Counted from the first letter of the stretch, positions 25,281 to 34,353 are shown. The stretch: 64,000 bases of DNA from FW021-bin31 sp964478125 (GCA_964478125.1 CAYZGR010000007.1:1-64000), one strand, 5' to 3'. Program-made: numbers and translations. The notes: generated from the sequence alone by a model not told the origin.

Positions 25281-26094
25281 GTGCAACATGATTTATAAAA
25301 ACAAAACCGGCGCCGGGCGTTAATCCCAATTGTTTATGATAAGATGCGGATAAGATGAGCTCTACTTGTTGAAGATGTATAAATACGCTTACAAAAACCG
25401 GATCGTTGTTTGATTGTATCCCCGCGCTCAAACTAAGTTCCCTGGCTATGCGGTATCGAAAAGCACATGCAAATAGGTTCTGATCTTCTATCCTGCTGAA
25501 CTCTGCAGTCAGAAGGAATACCTTGGAAGGCTGATAACCTAAACCGATCCGGTATACATCGGGTACAGGATCATTTCCCAGCTTTTGGTAGGATATGCGC
25601 ACCGGATTAAAAACTTGTACGCCTGCATGCAACTTTCTATTGATATGATATAATGCAGCTAGTGCAAAGGTAAAGGCATGAGCGCTGCCATAACCGGGGA
25701 TATGCATATTTAAATAGTCCAGCTGGGCCCCTATATTAAAAGCCTTGAAAAGACGGCGTGCGTAGGCCAGTTCCAGTCGTTGCCGTTGAAAATTTTTATA
25801 GCCGGAAAGGGTTCCCTGCAATCCGAAGTTCCCGGATGTTGTAGGCAGAGAGATTGCAAATTGATATTTCCGGAGCTCTTTTACAGAAAAACGTTGTTGT
25901 ATGAAAAAACCGGCAGAAAAATATTTCAAATCCGCTAGTCCGGCTTGATTATGGAATCCGCAAAATATACTGGAAGAACTTTGGCTGTATGTTTCCCATC
26001 CAAGGGGGTGAAGATCCTTGGCCGCCTGCCCTGCACTGCCGGTGCTGTGCCATACAAACAGTACAGTTAACGCTATGGTTAACATGCATTTCAA
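25270..26094 (-). CDS. Predicted outer-membrane beta-barrel protein
   Basis: 274 residues. A signal peptide covers about 1-23 (ending GSAGQA). The mature sequence has alternating beta-strand patterns (FGLQGTLSGYKN, LELAYARRL, FNIGAQLDYLNMHIPGYG, LHAGVQVFNP, YRIGLGYQPSK, LSLSAGIQSNNDPVF) ending with strands and Pro/Gly turns. It resembles PorV/PorQ-type or other small barrels of Bacteroidota but I cannot place it in a named family. It overlaps the following HhH-barrel gene by about 10 bases, so they probably work together in the outer membrane. Confidence 0.65.
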   Translation of the reverse strand: MKCMLTIALTVLFVWHSTGSAGQAAKDLHPLGWETYSQSSSSIFCGFHNQAGLADLKYFSAGFFIQQRFSVKELRKYQFAISLPTTSGNFGLQGTLSGYKNFQRQRLELAYARRLFKAFNIGAQLDYLNMHIPGYGSAHAFTFALAALYHINRKLHAGVQVFNPVRISYQKLGNDPVPDVYRIGLGYQPSKVFLLTAEFSRIEDQNLFACAFRYRIARELSLSAGIQSNNDPVFVSVFIHLQQVELILSASYHKQLGLTPGAGFVFINHVAHEL

Positions 26095-26121
26095 GAGTAG
26101 CTTCTATTTTAAGGGTCTTAT

Positions 26122-26757
26122 TTAAAAAAGACCATGGATTTTCGATTCTATGCGGGAAATGATCTCTCCCAGGTCTTCCTGGCTCTGGTCAAAATGATTT
26201 TTATTGGCATCTATAATGATCAAAGGGCCTTCCTCATAGTGATCAATCCAGTTGTCATAATAATTATTGAGTCGCTTCAAATAGTCCAACCGGATGTTTT
26301 CTTCATATTCCCGTCCACGTTTTTCAATATGGTCTACCAACGTAGGTACCGAAGCTTTTAGATAGATAAGCAGATCGGGGGGCTTGACCATAGATTTTAG
26401 AGTTTGGAAAAAGCTATAATAATTTTCGAAATCCCGCTTGCTCATCAGACCCATATCATGGAGGTTGGGTGCAAAAATCTGTGCATCTTCATAAATGGTA
26501 CGGTCCTGAACAATGGTTCTGTTTCCCTTTTGAATTTCCAATAAGTGGCGGATGCGGCTGTGCAAAAAATAAATTTGCAGGTTAAAGGACCAGCGGGGCA
26601 TGTCTTCATAAAAATCATAAAGATAAGGATTGTGTTCTACATCTTCATATTGAGGAGTCCAGTTAAAGCGCTTACATAATAATTCTGTAAGTGTCGTTTT
26701 ACCGGCGCCAATGTTCCCGGCCACGGCTACATGTTTAAGTTTGAGAGGTTGGGGCAT
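26122..26757 (-). CDS. Deoxynucleoside kinase
   Basis: 211 residues of the dNK/dGK family that salvages deoxynucleosides by 5'-phosphorylation. Visible features: P-loop GNIGAGKTTL (14-23), the acidic EDVEHNPYLYDFYED substrate region, the TIVQDRTIYEDA motif with the conserved Asp-Arg, and the lid KRGREYEENI. Length is normal. It is 27 bp upstream of the barrel gene on the same strand; it could be the operon's first gene although the functions differ. Confidence 0.9.
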   Translation of the reverse strand: MPQPLKLKHVAVAGNIGAGKTTLTELLCKRFNWTPQYEDVEHNPYLYDFYEDMPRWSFNLQIYFLHSRIRHLLEIQKGNRTIVQDRTIYEDAQIFAPNLHDMGLMSKRDFENYYSFFQTLKSMVKPPDLLIYLKASVPTLVDHIEKRGREYEENIRLDYLKRLNNYYDNWIDHYEEGPLIIIDANKNHFDQSQEDLGEIISRIESKIHGLF

Positions 26758-26944
26758 GCCTTTTCCACTTATAATTTATGTATTATTTGTCCACTAAGGT
26801 ACGAATTGTTTCCCTATTCTGGTTAACCGGGCGATTCTTTCTTCAGACCGGGGACGCCTTTTCACAGCAGAAAATGATAAAATAGGGCAGAACTCACATT
26901 TTACAGATAAATTACGGTTGTCTTTCAAATTCCCTTCGACCCCG

Positions 26945-26952
26945 TATCTTTG
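26945..26952 (+). promoter_or_regulatory. -7 box of nadE
   Basis: TATCTTTG, exact to TAnnTTTG, 20 bp before the nadE ATG. A TTTC at 26923-26926 is a possible weak -33 element with an 18-nt spacer. Confidence 0.55.
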
Positions 26953-26972
26953 TTTGAAAAAAGAGTATAAAT

Positions 26973-28712
26973 ATGGATATCCTTTTGGCCCAACAGAATT
27001 ATACTATCGGTGATATTGAGGGAAATGTTAAGAAGATCCTTTCGGCAATAAAAAAAGCAGAAAGGTTGAAAGGGGATCTGATTATTTTTCCGGAACTATG
27101 TATTTGCGGATGTCCGGTACAGGATTATTTAGAGTTTGACGCCTTTGTTGATCAATGTGAAGCGGCTGTAAATAGCATACGGGAATATTCAAAAAATATC
27201 GGCGTTATTTTAGGAGCTCCTTCTCGCAATCCTAAATTACCGGGGAAGGCCCTCCATAATAGCGCTTACTTTTTATTTGATGGAAAAATTCAACATATAG
27301 TGCATAAATCCTGTCTCCCTACTTACGATATTTTCGATGAATATCGTTATTTCGAACCGGGTTTGAATCAGAAAATTATTGATTTTAAGGGCAGGAAACT
27401 GGCGCTTACGATTGGCGAAGACCTCTGGAGTCCGGAAGAGGGGGATCTTTACCCTTTTTGTCCGATGGATGAATTGAGAAAACAACATCCGGATGTGATG
27501 ATCAACATATCTGCCTCCCCCTTCGATTATGACCAGAGAGAGAGGCGATTAGATATTTTAACGAGAAATGTTCAAAAATACAAGCTGCCTTTATTTTATT
27601 GTAATACGGTAGGTACGCAAACGGGCATAGGCTTTGACGGAGGAGCTGCCATCCTGGATGCCGGTGGAAATGTGAGTAAGGAATTGCCTTATTTTAGGGA
27701 AGCTTTGGACGGCTTTGAATTGGATGACCTGTATGGGGAATTAAATGGGGCAGAAAAGTTTAGTTGGATTCACAAGGAAGGCAATATGCAGTCTTTGCAT
27801 CCTGCTACCGGAAATCTGCCGGTGGCTACCAGAGAACAATTGGCCGCTTTATCCTTTGATCCTGAAAGACATATTGACCGCATTTATGAGGCCCTGGTAA
27901 TGGGTATTAGAGACTATTTTGATAAGCTGCATTTTTCTCAAGCGGTACTTGGGTCTTCCGGCGGCATCGATAGTGCGGTAGCTTTGTCTCTGGCCGCTTC
28001 GGCCCTGGGTAAAGAGCATGTCCATGCAGTAATGATGCCTTCTCCTTTTTCCACGGAACATTCAGTGGATGATGCAGTTCAATTAGCTGAAAATCTGGGA
28101 TTGCCTTATGATATGGTCCCTATTAAAAGTATATATTATTCTTTTTTGGATACTTTAAAACCCCGGTTTGGGGATCTGCCATTTGGTCTGGCCGAAGAAA
28201 ACATCCAGGCCCGGATCCGCGGAAATTTATTGATGGCAATGGCCAATAAGTTTGGATATATTTTATTGAATACTTCAAATAAGAGTGAACTATCCGTAGG
28301 ATATGGCACATTATATGGTGATCTGGCGGGAGGGCTCAGTATTTTGGGAGATGTATATAAAACCCAGGTATATGCGTTGGCCCGGTATATTAACCGGCGG
28401 AGCGAGCTCATTCCCAAGAGTATTATTTCCAAATCTCCGTCTGCAGAACTACATCCGGGCCAAAAGGACAGCGATAGCCTGCCGGAATATGAAATATTGG
28501 ATGCGGTATTATTTGAGCATATGGAACATGGCAAGGACATGGATGGAATCCTTGCAATGGGTAAGTATGACCCGGCAATAGTGCGAAAGATCTTAAAACT
28601 CTTTTATTCCGGTGAATATAAACGTCACCAGTTTTGCCCGATCCTTCGTGTTTCGTACAAAGCTTTTGGAATAGGGAGAAGAATGCCTATCACCGGCAGG
28701 TATCCGGGCTAG
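26973..28712 (+). CDS. nadE: NAD+ synthetase, glutamine-dependent type with mutated glutaminase site
   Basis: 579 residues: an N-terminal nitrilase-fold glutaminase domain (about 1-270) fused to a C-terminal NAD synthetase domain with the ATP-pyrophosphatase P-loop SSGGIDSA near 329-336. The enzyme converts deamido-NAD to NAD. In the glutaminase domain Glu41 (FPEL) and Lys112 (HKSCLP) of the catalytic triad are present, but the cysteine expected in 'CEDxW' is Gly148 (IGEDLW; codon GGC at 27414-27416). Without it glutamine cannot be hydrolysed by the usual route, so the enzyme may depend on free ammonia; a one-base TGC to GGC change or a sequencing error would explain it. The stop shares the palindrome CTAG with the convergent oxidase gene. 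Confidence 0.9.
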   Translation: MDILLAQQNYTIGDIEGNVKKILSAIKKAERLKGDLIIFPELCICGCPVQDYLEFDAFVDQCEAAVNSIREYSKNIGVILGAPSRNPKLPGKALHNSAYFLFDGKIQHIVHKSCLPTYDIFDEYRYFEPGLNQKIIDFKGRKLALTIGEDLWSPEEGDLYPFCPMDELRKQHPDVMINISASPFDYDQRERRLDILTRNVQKYKLPLFYCNTVGTQTGIGFDGGAAILDAGGNVSKELPYFREALDGFELDDLYGELNGAEKFSWIHKEGNMQSLHPATGNLPVATREQLAALSFDPERHIDRIYEALVMGIRDYFDKLHFSQAVLGSSGGIDSAVALSLAASALGKEHVHAVMMPSPFSTEHSVDDAVQLAENLGLPYDMVPIKSIYYSFLDTLKPRFGDLPFGLAEENIQARIRGNLLMAMANKFGYILLNTSNKSELSVGYGTLYGDLAGGLSILGDVYKTQVYALARYINRRSELIPKSIISKSPSAELHPGQKDSDSLPEYEILDAVLFEHMEHGKDMDGILAMGKYDPAIVRKILKLFYSGEYKRHQFCPILRVSYKAFGIGRRMPITGRYPG

Positions 28713-31198
28713 TAAGTAAAGGTTAGGCCCGCTCCCCAGCCCATATCGCTATCATAGTGGGTAGATACTGAAAAATTCCTGGTTAAAATATATCTCCCCC
28801 CGATCGTGTATTCCCGATCGGTATTTACCATAAAAGAGGCTCTCAGTCTGGGGCTAAGAGGTATATCATCCCGCTTTAATTGCATCCGGAAGTATCCTGT
28901 ATGATCTATACTCAGATCGGCCACGATCAACCAGGGAAGGGTATATTCAACCCCTACATGGAGTACTTTCCTGTTGTCTTTTGTATCTTTTTGACCGAAG
29001 AGGTTTTTTTCAGAAGGAGCATGTTTTCTGTAACGCCAGTCAATACCTACATACGGGAATATCCATTGCATTTTACCAAGATATCTTCCGAAATGTGTCT
29101 CTACCTCATAGCCATGTATCTCGTTATAGCCCAGCCGCCACTCCGCCTGAAGCCCCCAGCGGGTATTGGCATATTCCAGACTACCGTCGTTGCCGTTTGT
29201 TGCGAAGTCATTCTGAAGTCTCAGGTAGAACATCCGGTCTTCTTTCTTGAGCTTCTTATAATCCTGATCCGGATAGGGTATTTCGGGATTGGAAATGCTG
29301 TCCCTGTAACTGAATACCCTTCCCATTCCTGCCATCATGTGATACAAAATATGACAGTGAAAGAACCAGTCGCCGCTTTCGGAAGCATGAAATTCCAGCG
29401 TATCTGTTTCCATTGGCATAATATCCACCACATTCTTCAATGGTGAAAAAGCGCCGTATTGATTTAATAAGCGAAAATCATGGCCATGCAGATGCATAGG
29501 ATGCCGCATCATCGAGTTGTTGTATAGAATGATGCGTAGGTTTTCTCCTCTTTTGATCCGGATCTTGTCACTCTCGGAGACTGTTTTGTTGTTTAAGGTC
29601 CATACATAACGGTTCATGTTTCCGGTAAGCTCAAATTTTAATGTTTTCCATGGCCCTTCCGGAAGGGTGGTGGGCCGGGTCGCCTTGAGCATATCATAGT
29701 TTAAAGTGGTAGGTCCATTCTCGGAACTCATTTTTCTGTCTTCCGCACTGCTCTTTATCAGTTGCATTCCGCATTTGGTGCATGTTCCCGCTTGATCACT
29801 CGTAACCTCCGGATGCATGGGGCAACTATAGATTGCAGTATGCCGATGCGGGTTGTGCTCGTTTTTTGCGGTCGTTTTACTATGCTGAAGCTCTTTTAAT
29901 TCGGGATACATCACACTATTCATATCCATCGTCTGGAGGCTCATGTGCATCCCCATGGGCTCCATATCCCCATTCATTTTCATCATCCGGTTCATCATTT
30001 TCATGCCTGCAAAATATTTTAATCCGGATAAGGACCGGGCCGGCATTTTCATCCCTTCGCCCAGCCAAAGGGAGGCAGAGCCACTCCGGTCTTCGGCCGT
30101 GGCCAGGAATTCATACTGCATGTTTTCAGGAATTGTTACAATGATATCGTAGGTTTCCGAAGGTGCAATCAACAACCGGTCTACAGCTACGGGAACCACA
30201 TCATTCCCATCATTTGCCACTATTGTTATTTCCCCGCCGCTATATGTCAACCAAAAATAAGAAGACGAGGCCCCGTTGATCAAACGTAAACGTACTTGAT
30301 CCCCTGCTTTAAAATGAGAAAATACCTGAGCGGTATCCCCGTTTAATAAAAACCTTTCATAATATACATCGCTTACGTCCATAGCCTCCATTCTTTTCCA
30401 TTCATTGGCTAATTTCACTCCCGTCTTGCCGGCTTTCAGGGCTTCCCAATAACTCTGCACCGCATGTTTTTTAATGCTGAACCAGTCATTTCCCGTATGT
30501 AGCATCCGGTCTATTTCTTTGGGTTTCGTGTTGCTCCAGTCGCTTAAGACCACGGGTATCGTAGGGATATCCGGTTCGGTCCTTTTATTAAATATTAAGG
30601 CTCCGTAGAGACCCACCTGCTCTTGTAATGAAAAGTGACTGTGATACCAATAAGTACCGGACTGGACCACCGGGAATTTATAAATATAAGTCGTATGTGG
30701 GGGAATAGGCTGCTGGGTGAGGAAAGGCACGCCATCCATGCGATTTGGAAGTTGGACTCCATGCCAATGTACCGCGGTCGGCTCGTTGGCGAGGTTATGG
30801 ATATAGATCAAGGCGGTATCCCCGATCGTGAATACAAGGGTAGGAGCGGGGAGACTGCCATTTACGGCAATAGCACTCCTTTTTTTACCGGTGTAATTCA
30901 CAATCGTATCCGTGATATACAAGTCATAACGTACCGTTTTTATACCTGCCGTCCCTTTGGGAAAATGGATCCCTGAATGGGCTCCTTTGACGGACCTGTC
31001 GGCCAGATCTTTTTCAAGATTGGAAACGGGGCCCTTTACGGGGGCATGTACCGGGGTGGGCTTCGCCACGGGGGCCGCGAAATTATGATAAGGGGTCAGG
31101 GAATCATTATTTCCGTGATCAAAAATGGAATGCTGTTGCGCCCGGCTCGTGAAGTACAAGCATGCCAGGCTTATTAAAAGGATGAATCGTCGTCTCAT
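28709..31198 (-). CDS. Multicopper oxidase with heavy-metal-binding insert and C-terminal outer-membrane barrel
   Basis: 829 residues from the ATG at 31198 (MRRRFILLISLACLYFTSRAQ, a signal peptide); upstream codons in frame are non-coding. The copper-ligand motifs are all present: HWHG, YWYHSH, HPMHLHGHDF and FFHCHILYHMMAGM. Between the second and third cupredoxin domains is a Met/His-rich stretch and a heavy-metal-binding YHS-like unit (SCPMHPEVTSDQAGTCTKCGM). After the last cupredoxin motif, about the final 200 residues look like a CopB-type beta-barrel ending YDSDMGWGAGLTFTY. So CopA-like oxidase and CopB-like barrel are joined in one chain. Likely role: periplasmic Cu(I) oxidation and copper tolerance, with the Cys/His-rich protein and ATPase upstream. 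Confidence 0.85.
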   Translation of the reverse strand: MRRRFILLISLACLYFTSRAQQHSIFDHGNNDSLTPYHNFAAPVAKPTPVHAPVKGPVSNLEKDLADRSVKGAHSGIHFPKGTAGIKTVRYDLYITDTIVNYTGKKRSAIAVNGSLPAPTLVFTIGDTALIYIHNLANEPTAVHWHGVQLPNRMDGVPFLTQQPIPPHTTYIYKFPVVQSGTYWYHSHFSLQEQVGLYGALIFNKRTEPDIPTIPVVLSDWSNTKPKEIDRMLHTGNDWFSIKKHAVQSYWEALKAGKTGVKLANEWKRMEAMDVSDVYYERFLLNGDTAQVFSHFKAGDQVRLRLINGASSSYFWLTYSGGEITIVANDGNDVVPVAVDRLLIAPSETYDIIVTIPENMQYEFLATAEDRSGSASLWLGEGMKMPARSLSGLKYFAGMKMMNRMMKMNGDMEPMGMHMSLQTMDMNSVMYPELKELQHSKTTAKNEHNPHRHTAIYSCPMHPEVTSDQAGTCTKCGMQLIKSSAEDRKMSSENGPTTLNYDMLKATRPTTLPEGPWKTLKFELTGNMNRYVWTLNNKTVSESDKIRIKRGENLRIILYNNSMMRHPMHLHGHDFRLLNQYGAFSPLKNVVDIMPMETDTLEFHASESGDWFFHCHILYHMMAGMGRVFSYRDSISNPEIPYPDQDYKKLKKEDRMFYLRLQNDFATNGNDGSLEYANTRWGLQAEWRLGYNEIHGYEVETHFGRYLGKMQWIFPYVGIDWRYRKHAPSEKNLFGQKDTKDNRKVLHVGVEYTLPWLIVADLSIDHTGYFRMQLKRDDIPLSPRLRASFMVNTDREYTIGGRYILTRNFSVSTHYDSDMGWGAGLTFTY

Positions 31199-31203
31199 TA
31201 TTT

Positions 31204-31244
31204 TAAAGATAGTACAGCCGTATTCCCGTATTAAAAAGGAATAC
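31204..31244 (-). promoter_or_regulatory. Oxidase promoter region with operator-like inverted repeat
   Basis: On the reverse strand TATCTTTA (31204-31211) is one base from TAnnTTTG and lies just before the start codon. Immediately upstream is a perfect inverted repeat GTATTCC - 11 nt - GGAATAC (31220-31244), occupying the -15 to -40 area where a regulator would block or activate RNA polymerase. The regulator is unknown; no regulatory gene is present in the copper block. Confidence 0.45.
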
Positions 31245-31361
31245 ATTAAATATGATTTAAGGTCTAAAGAAACTGGAAACAGCAAATGGCAAGGGCCCTA
31301 TATAGATTTGTAAAATGAGTTACAGTATTTGGAAACCTGCCGGGACTGTGTGAACTTATAA

Positions 31362-31736
31362 TTAACCTATTTTAGGCGGCAGCCAGATAGAAAGATACCC
31401 TGTGGAAATGCGGGTATGAATGAAAGTGTATAATTCCGTTTTCGGGTCTTCAAAAAGTTCTATATTTAAATCCTTTGTCTGGAAGAGGGCGGTTAAAACG
31501 ATTCCTGAATTACAGGAGCAAGATTGAGCAGGACAATGATCTTCACAGCCGTGATCTATATTCTGATGGTGGTTTAAGTTTAGAGTACAGCTTGCCGCCA
31601 AGGGGGGCGTCGGCCGTTTATATTCCTTTTGACAACAACTCATCTCCATTTGCACCTCCATATCACATGCTGCGGTTGTTGGTATAAAATAAATACCGGC
31701 ACAGCTCAAGAGTAATATGGAAATAATTAATTTCAT
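31362..31736 (-). CDS. Small secreted Cys/His-rich protein (DUF6660-like)
   Basis: 124 residues from the ATG at 31736, opening a signal peptide that ends near residue 23 (TTAA). The mature part carries a dense metal-ligand stretch: SCCQKEY, then NHHQNIDHGCEDHC and QSCSCNSG, and ends in SIWLPPKIG. The ending and Cys spacing recall small Bacteroidota proteins labelled DUF6660, which sit in metal-resistance loci. It lies between the CopA ATPase and the multicopper oxidase, so copper binding in the periplasm is a fair inference; no function is proven. Confidence 0.65.
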   Translation of the reverse strand: MKLIISILLLSCAGIYFIPTTAACDMEVQMEMSCCQKEYKRPTPPLAASCTLNLNHHQNIDHGCEDHCPAQSCSCNSGIVLTALFQTKDLNIELFEDPKTELYTFIHTRISTGYLSIWLPPKIG

Positions 31737-31801
31737 ACCAGGCAAAAATATGTTTTTTTAAAGCGGTCTCAAAGGTAAATTCAATTTTAGGGCTCTCTCC
31801 C

Positions 31802-34333
31802 TTAATAAAGGGCTGCCTTTCTCAGCCGCAGTGAGTTGGTGATTACCGAGACAGAGCTAAAGCTCATCGCCAGTGCCGCTATCATGGGTGATAACAATAA
31901 TCCGAATAAGGGAAACAAAGCCCCTGCTGCAATCGGAATGCCGATAACATTATAGCCGAGTGCGAACCACAGGTTCTGACGAATGTTTTTTGTTGTTTTT
32001 CTGCTGAGCTGCCGGGCTTTGGCAATCCCCTTCAAGTCTCCTTTCACCAGTGTGATCTGAGCACTTTCAATGGCTACATCTGTTCCCGTTCCCATAGCAA
32101 TTCCGATGTCTGCCTGTGCCAATGCCGGGGCATCATTGATTCCATCGCCTGCCATAGCCACCTTTTTCCCTTTAGCCTGTATTTTTTGGATCTCTTCCAG
32201 TTTATCTTCGGGTAGCATATCTGCTTTAAAGCCATCCAATCCCAACACTTTACTGACTGCTTTAGCCGTATTTTCATTGTCGCCGGTAAACAGCCATACT
32301 TCCAGCTCCTCTTTATGTAATTTCTGTACTGCTTCTTTTGCCATGGGCTTGATCTTGTCTGTAATAACCACGAAGCCAATAATTCTTCCTTTTTCCGACA
32401 GGTATGAAACAGTTTTTCCTTTTTGCTGTTCGGCCTCTGCTTTTTGAAGGATTTCTTTAGGAATATTGATCTGTAATTGTTCCATTAACCGGATGTTCCC
32501 TAACGCAAGTTCGTTATCCTCCACTTTACCTTTAACCCCTTTCCCCGAGACAGCCTCGAAATCGTATATCTTTTTAGGGAAAATATTTTTCTCTTCTCCA
32601 TACCGTAGCGTAGCTTGTGCCAATGGATGTTCGCTGCTGCTATTCAGCGAAACGATCTTTTGTAAAATCTCTTGATCGGAAAAATGGTCATCTGTACAAA
32701 CTACTTTTTCCACGGAGGGCCGGCCTTCGGTTACTGTGCCTGTTTTGTCAACGACCACCACTTCCACTTGGCTCATTTTTTCAAGCGCCTCTGCATTCTT
32801 GATCAGAATACCTGATTGTGCCCCTTTACCCACTCCGACCATTACCGACATGGGCGTTGCCAGTCCCAGGGCACAGGGGCAGGCTATAATTAAAACGGCC
32901 ACCGCGTTGACCAGGGCGTAGACATGAGAAGGGGCCGGACCAAAAACCGACCAGATGATAAAGGTCATTACGGCTATCAATACTACTATGGGAACAAAGT
33001 AGGCGGATATTTTATCTGCCAGTTTTTGTACCGGGGCTTTTGAACGACTGGCAGTATGGATCATTTCAATAATTTGGGAAAGCAGCGTTTCTGAACCTAC
33101 CTTCTCTGCCATCATCACAAAGGTTCGGTTTCCATTGATCGTTCCCGATCTTACCGGATCACCCGGCCTCTTATCCACCGGAACAGGTTCGCCCGTGATC
33201 ATCGATTCATCAATATGTACTTCCCCTTCGGTAATATGGCCGTCTACAGGTACTTTTTCTCCGGGCTTTACCCGTAGTAGATCCCCCTGGTGAATATCGT
33301 CTATGGATACCACTTCTTCTCTGTCGGCCGTGATCCTTGTTGCTGTATGAGGGGCCAACTTCAGCAATTCTTTTATGGCAGAATGGGTTTTCCCGTGTGC
33401 ACGGGCTTCCATGACCTGGCCCAATAATACCAGTGTGAGGATCACTGTAGCCGCTTCAAAATAAACGTAAACGGTACCGCCCGTTGATTTGAATTCACCG
33501 GGAAAGATATTTGGCAGGAAGATTGCCGCCACGCTGAACAACCATGCTACTCCCGACCCGATCCCGATGAGCGTAAACATGTTTAAGTGCCGGGTAATAA
33601 TCGATTTCCAGGCGCGTTCAAAAAACATCCCTGTAGCATAAAATACGACCGGAAGGGATAAAATAAAGCTCGCCCAATTCCAGTATTTGAGGTCCATTAA
33701 CTTATATAATGGATTGTTTGGCGCCATGTCCGACATGGAAATAATAAATATAGGCAGGGTAAAGATCAGGGCGATCTTAAATTTAAACAACAATCTTTTA
33801 TAGGTTCGATCTTCTTCTGATGGATCGGCTTCCATAGGAACAAGGTTCATCCCACAAATAGGGCAAGACCCCGGTGTATCACGAATGATCTCCGGGTGCA
33901 TCGGACAGGTATATGATACCGATTTTTTTAATGCAGGCTGTTCAATCAGATCCATTCCGCAAACCGGACAGCTTCCCGGCTGATCATAAGTTTTATCTCC
34001 TTCGCAATGCATGGGACAGTAATAACTTCCGCTCCCTCCTACTTTCGGCCGGTTATGGGAACTAACTGGTATATCCTTATTAAAGGAAGTTGCAGAATCC
34101 GGGCTGTTTGTAGCTGAAACACCAGTCCGAAGAATTTCGTAAGAAGAGCCTTCCAGTGCTTTTTGTAGCTGTTGCAGCGGGATGTGTTGGTCTATTTCGA
34201 TCGTTACCTCTTCTTTCTTGAGGTTAACGGACGCGGCTTTTATTCCTTTTACCCTCCTCAGTGCTTTTTCTACATAGCTTTGGCAGCCATTACAGCTCAT
34301 GCCCTTTATATGATAGGTATGTGTCATCTTCAT
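31802..34333 (-). CDS. copA: Copper-exporting P1B-type ATPase
   Basis: 843 residues. The N-terminus has a heavy-metal-associated domain with Cys14-Asn-Gly-Cys17, then two heavy-metal-binding YHS-like units (YYCPMHCEGDK...CPVCGM and YTCPMHPEI...CPICGM). Eight membrane helices follow, with the CPC motif (IIACPCALGLATP), phosphorylation site DKTGT, the HP motif (SSSEHPLAQA) and GDGINDAPALAQAD. It exports Cu(I) from the cytoplasm. The start at 34333 is only 13 bp from the -7 box, so either the message is nearly leaderless or the third-codon Met at 34327 is used. It is the first gene of the copper block. Confidence 0.93.
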   Translation of the reverse strand: MKMTHTYHIKGMSCNGCQSYVEKALRRVKGIKAASVNLKKEEVTIEIDQHIPLQQLQKALEGSSYEILRTGVSATNSPDSATSFNKDIPVSSHNRPKVGGSGSYYCPMHCEGDKTYDQPGSCPVCGMDLIEQPALKKSVSYTCPMHPEIIRDTPGSCPICGMNLVPMEADPSEEDRTYKRLLFKFKIALIFTLPIFIISMSDMAPNNPLYKLMDLKYWNWASFILSLPVVFYATGMFFERAWKSIITRHLNMFTLIGIGSGVAWLFSVAAIFLPNIFPGEFKSTGGTVYVYFEAATVILTLVLLGQVMEARAHGKTHSAIKELLKLAPHTATRITADREEVVSIDDIHQGDLLRVKPGEKVPVDGHITEGEVHIDESMITGEPVPVDKRPGDPVRSGTINGNRTFVMMAEKVGSETLLSQIIEMIHTASRSKAPVQKLADKISAYFVPIVVLIAVMTFIIWSVFGPAPSHVYALVNAVAVLIIACPCALGLATPMSVMVGVGKGAQSGILIKNAEALEKMSQVEVVVVDKTGTVTEGRPSVEKVVCTDDHFSDQEILQKIVSLNSSSEHPLAQATLRYGEEKNIFPKKIYDFEAVSGKGVKGKVEDNELALGNIRLMEQLQINIPKEILQKAEAEQQKGKTVSYLSEKGRIIGFVVITDKIKPMAKEAVQKLHKEELEVWLFTGDNENTAKAVSKVLGLDGFKADMLPEDKLEEIQKIQAKGKKVAMAGDGINDAPALAQADIGIAMGTGTDVAIESAQITLVKGDLKGIAKARQLSRKTTKNIRQNLWFALGYNVIGIPIAAGALFPLFGLLLSPMIAALAMSFSSVSVITNSLRLRKAALY

Positions 34334-34345
34334 TATTTATATATG

Positions 34346-34353
34346 CAAAGTTA
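34346..34353 (-). promoter_or_regulatory. -7 box of copA
   Basis: Reverse-strand TAACTTTG, exact to TAnnTTTG. A short inverted repeat GCCT-ATTC-AGGC at 34358-34369 sits just upstream in the spacer and might be an operator, but it is small. The rest of the 312-bp gap up to metE holds only the metE promoter. Confidence 0.55.
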
